Part shown: positions 24,341 to 64,000 of the stretch, piece after piece | How the letters are laid out: each line of letters starts with the position of its first letter | Numbering within the stretch: the stretch's first letter is position 1 | Source of the DNA: Phalacrocorax aristotelis | Taxonomy: Eukaryota > Chordata > Aves > Suliformes > Phalacrocoracidae | Direction: 5' to 3' | Length of the DNA: 64,000 nucleotides | Assembly (NCBI RefSeq): GCF_949628215.1 | Contig: NC_134283.1 | Span: 29,924,975 to 29,988,974 of the forward strand | The notes under the pieces: generated by a model | The model's input: the letters and a program-made list of their open reading frames with translations, nothing else | What the model was told of the DNA's origin: nothing | The model's database searches: none | Program-made: the position numbers and the translations under genes

Positions 24341-24656
24341 TTCCTGCTGTAGTAATTCCTATAACATGCAACTCAAATCACAGGTTACAACAATTTAAAG
24401 GTATATCCATTACAGTCTCCACCCCTGGCCCCTTTGGGCCAGGTTATAGGTTTTAACATTGCAATAAACTCCTCCCCTTGCTCCCAGCTTGGCTAGCAAC
24501 AAGGGGTTTCTGCTATAGTAATTTCCACAATACGTAACTCAAATCCCGGGTTAGAACAATTTAAAGGTATTTCCATTACAATCTCTGCCCCTGGTCCATT
24601 TGGATCAGACCACCAGGTTTAACATTGTAATGACCTCCTCCCCTTGCCCCTGCTCT
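24341..24656. repeat. Two-copy tandem duplication, period about 166 bp, in the retroviral interior
   Basis: 24345-24490 and 24511-24656 align along their length, sharing AACAATTTAAAGGTAT, CCATTACA and CTCCTCCCCTTGC, with scattered differences. It is non-coding on both strands. Confidence 0.8.
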
Positions 24657-25315
24657 GGTTTGGACTTATCCACAGACTGTAGTCCTTCAGGGTGGTACCT
24701 GCTCCAAGTGGAGCCTTACCCGGGAGCCACAGTCTCTCCAGGGGCACACCTGCTGCAGCATAGACTTATCCAGAGCCACAGTTGCTTTGAGGTGCGCCTG
24801 TTCCAGCGTGGCCATCTGCATGGGCCTCAATGCTTTCAGAGCTATACCTTCTCCAGCATGGCCTTACCCACAGCTGCAGTCCCTCCAGAAGTAAACTTGC
24901 TCCAACACAGCCTTGCCCATGGCTGTAGTCCCTGCAAAGCCTGCTCCAACATGGCTTTGCCCCCTGGCTGCAGTCCCTCCAAAAGTAAGCCTGCTCTGTT
25001 GTGGGCTTATCCATGGCCACACACTTTGAGGTGCTCTGGCATGACCTCATGCACAACCACTGATGCTTCAAGGTGTACCTGCTGCAGCACCGACTTATCT
25101 ACAGCTACAGACACTTTGAGGTGTACCGTCTCCAAGATGGATATATCCTTGGGCCACAATTGCCTCAGAGGTATACCTGCTGTGGCACAGACATAACCAA
25201 GGCCACAGATGCTTCGAGGTATACCTGCTCTGGCACGGGCTTATACAGAGACACAGATGCTTTGGGGTGTCCTGCTCCCACATGGACTCATCCACAGCTC
25301 ACAGTCCCTTTGACT
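24657..25315. repeat. Degenerate minisatellite, about 14 units of about 49 bp, in the retroviral interior
   Basis: Units follow the pattern CTTATCCACAGCCACAG, then TCCCTTCAGGGTGTACC, then TGCTCCAGCATGG, with lengths of about 39-51 bp and considerable divergence. Open frames across it on both strands (the longest about 198 codons on the + strand) are low-complexity repeat translations with no homology I recognise. Confidence 0.8.
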
Positions 25316-25646
25316 CAAGTTTACACTGGAGTTCCAGCCTGTCCAGTACAGTGGCACAGAAACAGCACCTGGGCCCTGGCCATCTGCCAGCCCAGGCGCA
25401 TCACCATGGCTGTTATTAGAACATTCCCAGGCCCAGCAGGGTAAGGTGATAAGCAGTACAGCAGTACAGCAAGCAGCGAAAGCAAAAAGTACCACTAATG
25501 AGCACTAGATTTTAAGGCATACAGTAAGTCAGGCAAGCCCCATAGCAAGCACAGAAGCCTGCTAATTAATAGCTAAACAGCAATAACCGCTATAAATTCC
25601 ATCTAGCACATTCCAATCAAATCTGTCGTTATCTCAAACCTTTCGA

Positions 25647-25664
25647 GCCCCACGTTGGGCGCCA
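25647..25664 (-). other. Retroviral primer binding site for tRNA-Lys
   Basis: The + strand reads GCCCCACGTTGGGCGCCA, the 3' end of tRNA-Lys(CUU) including CCA, and the match continues left through TTCGA of the T arm. The minus strand is thus an 18-nt perfect PBS, 8 bp from the 5' LTR. Lys priming is the hallmark of ERVK / betaretrovirus-like elements. It is not a tRNA gene, because the rest of the cloverleaf is absent. Confidence 0.9.
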
Positions 25665-25672
25665 AAATGGAC

Positions 25673-26249
25673 TGTCGTGGTTTAGCCCCAGTCAGCAACC
25701 AAGCACCACGCAGCCACTCGCTCACTCCCCCCTGGTGGGACGGGGGAGAGAATCAGAAGAGTAAAGTGAGGCAACTCATGGGTTGAGATAAAGACAGTTT
25801 AACAGGTAAAGCAGAAACTGCGCGTGGAAGCAAAAGCAAAACAGGGAATTCATTCACCACTTCCCATGGGCAGGCAGGTGCTCAGCCATCTCCAGGAAAG
25901 CAGGGCTCCATCACGCATAACAGTTACTTGGGAAGACAAACGCCATTACTCCAAAATGTCCCCCCTTCCTTCTTCTTCCCCAGCTTTATATACTGAGCAT
26001 GACGTCACATGGTATGGAATATCCCTTTGGTCGGTTTGGGTCAGCTGTCCTGGCTGTGTCCCCTCCCAGCTTCTTGTGCACCCGGCAGAGCACGGGGAGC
26101 TGAAAAAGTCCTTGACCAGTGTAAGCGCTACTTGGCAACAACTAAAACATCTCCACATTATCACCGCTGTTTCCAGCAAAAATCCAAAACATAGTCCCAT
26201 ACTAGCTACTACAAAGAAATTTAACTCTATCCCAGCTGAAACCAGGACA
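25673..26249 (-). repeat. 5' LTR of the retroviral element
   Basis: Right copy of the 577-bp LTR, adjoining the primer binding site. It holds the promoter pair at 25984-26007. I saw no AATAAA on the minus strand inside the LTR, so the polyadenylation signal is unclear. Confidence 0.88.
25984..26007 (-). promoter_or_regulatory. CRE and TATA box in the right (5') LTR
   Basis: Minus-strand TGACGTCA (26000-26007) lies 7 bp upstream of TATATAAAG (25984-25992). Both elements and their spacing are the same as in the other LTR, although bases around them have diverged. Confidence 0.6.
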
Positions 26250-26254
26250 AACTA

Positions 26255-27514
26255 AAAGATGAAACAGTTCAGCCTCAACCTTTTTTTGGTAGACAAACAA
26301 TAGAAATTGGATTGGATTTACAGCTCTTGGGTGAAGCTGATTGTCTGTAGGTGGAGCTAACCTGAGTTGCTGAGAATCTAGCTCGCTTCAATAAACATAA
26401 CGTGAATTTCAATGTTATTTTAGGGGGGAAAGAGCTAAAACAATAACGAGCGAAATCCTTTTGCTATACTAGTATGTAGACGTGGTTAACATTAGGGCAA
26501 TTCAAGCAAATCTGTGGTAAAGTTTAAGGTGGTTTTCCTCCAGAAATTGGTATCAGGATTCCATGTGCAATGAGACAGACTGGCGGTCGGCTTCTCATGA
26601 TTGCCGGTTAAAATCAAGAACCGACACATCGTGTGTTTATATCCTGATGGATGTAGCACAGTGCTGTTAAACAGTTTTGATAAACAACGGTTGCTAAGTT
26701 GCAGGGTAATATCCAGAGGGCAGAACTGTTGTATGACTTTGTAATGAGCAGGAGATAAACACTAAATCTTTAAAGCATTTTCTGTTGTGTTTTCTGGTTG
26801 TTTTTTTAATTCCAAACTATAAGTAAAGAACATGAACGAAGGTGACATATTTGTCTTCATTTCACTATGTTGTCCTTTATCCAAATTACAAACAACTTGG
26901 CTTGACATTTTGGATGTGCACAGATCATTATGTAAGTTAGCTCATACAGGAGCCTGTGTGAAAGTAAAGGCTGTAAATATACAATAAAGTACTTCTTGAA
27001 GTTTTGTCTTGACAATAAGTGTTTAAGAACAGTGCTGCTTTGTTTTGAGAATAAAAAGAAACTCTCCTACTTTTTCCTCTGAAGGTAATATGACAGAAAT
27101 AAAAAGGAATGGGTGCGGTTTGAAATGTTGTGGCTTTGTCTTCATTTCTCTTACAAGGGGTGGTCCATTACGGAAAGCACATCCCCTTTCCAGGACAGGT
27201 TGTAAGAAAGTAGTTTTTAAGAAGCAGTGTCTTGTGGGGTCAAATCTTTAAAATCTGGTTTTGGTGTCATTTAAGAAAAAAGTCCCCCATGACGTTTCAG
27301 AACTGAACTAACCGATGTTCAGAGATCGTTACTGTAGCTGGGCTTTGCACACAGTAGCCTTCCAGCTTAGGTCTTAAGTTTAGGGGTGGTGCAGAAGAGG
27401 ACTGTACTGGTTTTTGTCCTTTTTTCCTGCTTGTGTTACAGCCAGTATCATGCAGCAGAAACACCAGTTTGGGATTCCCCTCCCCCATGACACTGGGGTA
27501 CAATATCTTGAGTT
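26255..27514. other. Intergenic DNA between the retroviral element and the DOCK2 promoter
   Basis: About 1.3 kb of AT-rich sequence, in which I recognise no repeat or gene. Confidence 0.7.
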
Positions 27515-27730
27515 GAGAAAAGAGGAAGGAAGCTCAGAGCTCAGAGAGCAGCAAATCTCGCAGAACCCTCACAGCTGCCTCAGCCTGCCTGCAGGTTGTT
27601 GGTGACAGCAGCTGGGAAACACATCGTCCTTCCAGTGCCTTGGTTCGCTACTTATCTTCAAGTCTCCGTCCTATAAATTCTTGTTTCCTTGGGGGCAGGC
27701 ATTCTTCAGAGTCTCACGGATTCATGTATG
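27515..27730 (+). promoter_or_regulatory. DOCK2: Probable DOCK2 proximal promoter and 5' UTR
   Basis: A purine motif GAGAAAAGAGGAAGGAAG (27515-27532) is a very good match to a PU.1/ETS site about 200 bp before the start codon. TATAAA lies at 27672-27677, which would place a start site near 27700 and give a very short 5' UTR. The region has few CpGs. That fits the known haematopoietic, PU.1-type expression of DOCK2, but promoter activity here is inferred. Confidence 0.5.

Positions 27731-64000
<36,270 letters not shown>

Larger units (their letters stand above)
23488..26249 (-). mobile_element. Non-autonomous endogenous retrovirus (class II / ERVK-like), two LTRs with gag-pol-env-less interior
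   Basis: Two direct repeats of 577 bp (23488-24064 and 25673-26249) flank 1608 bp. Each starts TGTCGTGGTTT and ends AAACCAGGACA, giving TG...CA termini with near-matching inverted ends. AACTA lies immediately outside both ends (23483-23487 and 26250-26254), a target-site duplication. A tRNA-Lys primer binding site sits 8 bp inside the right LTR in antisense, so the element reads right to left, with its 5' LTR at 25673-26249. The interior has no gag, protease, polymerase or envelope similarity; instead it has a 166-bp-period duplication and an approximately 49-bp minisatellite. My by-eye count finds about 19 substitutions and two 1-bp indels between the LTRs, so the insertion is old but not ancient. 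It could not replicate without proteins from another element. The 5-bp duplication is atypical for ERVK (usually six); a sixth base overlaps the LTR end and is ambiguous. Confidence 0.88.

Noticed and set aside
24600..25196. 198-codon + strand open frame
   Set aside because: It lies across the minisatellite of the retroviral interior and on the strand opposite to the element. The translation is repeat-derived, rich in Cys and Ser, with no recognisable domain.
25241..25495. Minus-strand 84-codon frame with a hydrophobic, signal-peptide-like N terminus, in the sense of the retroviral element
   Set aside because: The frame does not continue into the neighbouring minus-strand frames (different phase) and soon enters repeats. 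I see no envelope or other retroviral motif.
25641..25664. Possible tRNA-Lys gene
   Set aside because: Only the 3' end plus CCA of the tRNA is present, adjoining an LTR. It is the complement of a primer binding site, and CCA is not encoded in animal tRNA genes.

Overview
The window is vertebrate nuclear DNA, almost certainly from a bird. Coding exons are small, flanked by GT/AG introns, and sit in AT-rich non-coding DNA. The interspersed repeats are avian types: CR1 LINE copies and a long-terminal-repeat element of a kind widespread in neoavian genomes. I read two protein genes, both on the + strand and head to tail: SPDL1 (Spindly) and the first 19 coding exons of DOCK2. This gene order matches human 5q35. 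No bacterial-type operon, CRISPR array, rRNA or tRNA gene is present.

Layout. 1-1434: intron or upstream sequence with no feature I can name. 1471-19648: SPDL1, 11 coding exons that join in frame to a 598-residue protein, about the length of human SPDL1 (605). Its 3' UTR follows, with two poly(A) signals (20153 and 20289). Intron 10 (12341-19497) carries a 5'-truncated CR1, a short reversed CR1 tail and part of an older LTR. 20310-27514: spacer between the genes. It holds a compact minus-strand endogenous retroviral element (23488-26249) with two 577-bp LTRs, a tRNA-Lys primer binding site, a short target duplication, and an interior lacking gag/pol/env but filled with tandem repeats. 27515-27730: probable DOCK2 promoter. 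27731-63516: DOCK2 coding exons 1-19, which sum to 1938 nt (646 codons) with every splice phase consistent. The rest of DOCK2 lies beyond the right edge. A 2.65-kb antisense CR1 with decayed endonuclease and reverse-transcriptase frames sits in DOCK2 intron 7. An isolated CpG-rich block lies in intron 14, just before exon 15.

How the genes work. SPDL1 encodes the mitotic adaptor that brings dynein-dynactin to kinetochores. Its CC1-box alanines, its Spindly motif around Phe258 and its C-terminal CAAX-type CAQQ are all visible. DOCK2 encodes a leukocyte Rac guanine-nucleotide exchange factor; the window covers the SH3 domain, the following helical region and the PIP3-binding DHR-1 domain, but not the catalytic DHR-2 domain. 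The two genes are neighbours by synteny, and I see no functional link between them.

I did not find a convincing undescribed biological system. The items most worth checking are the orphan CpG island in DOCK2 intron 14, the non-autonomous retroviral element with its repeat-filled interior and CRE/TATA promoters, and the DOCK2 promoter and start-codon arrangement.
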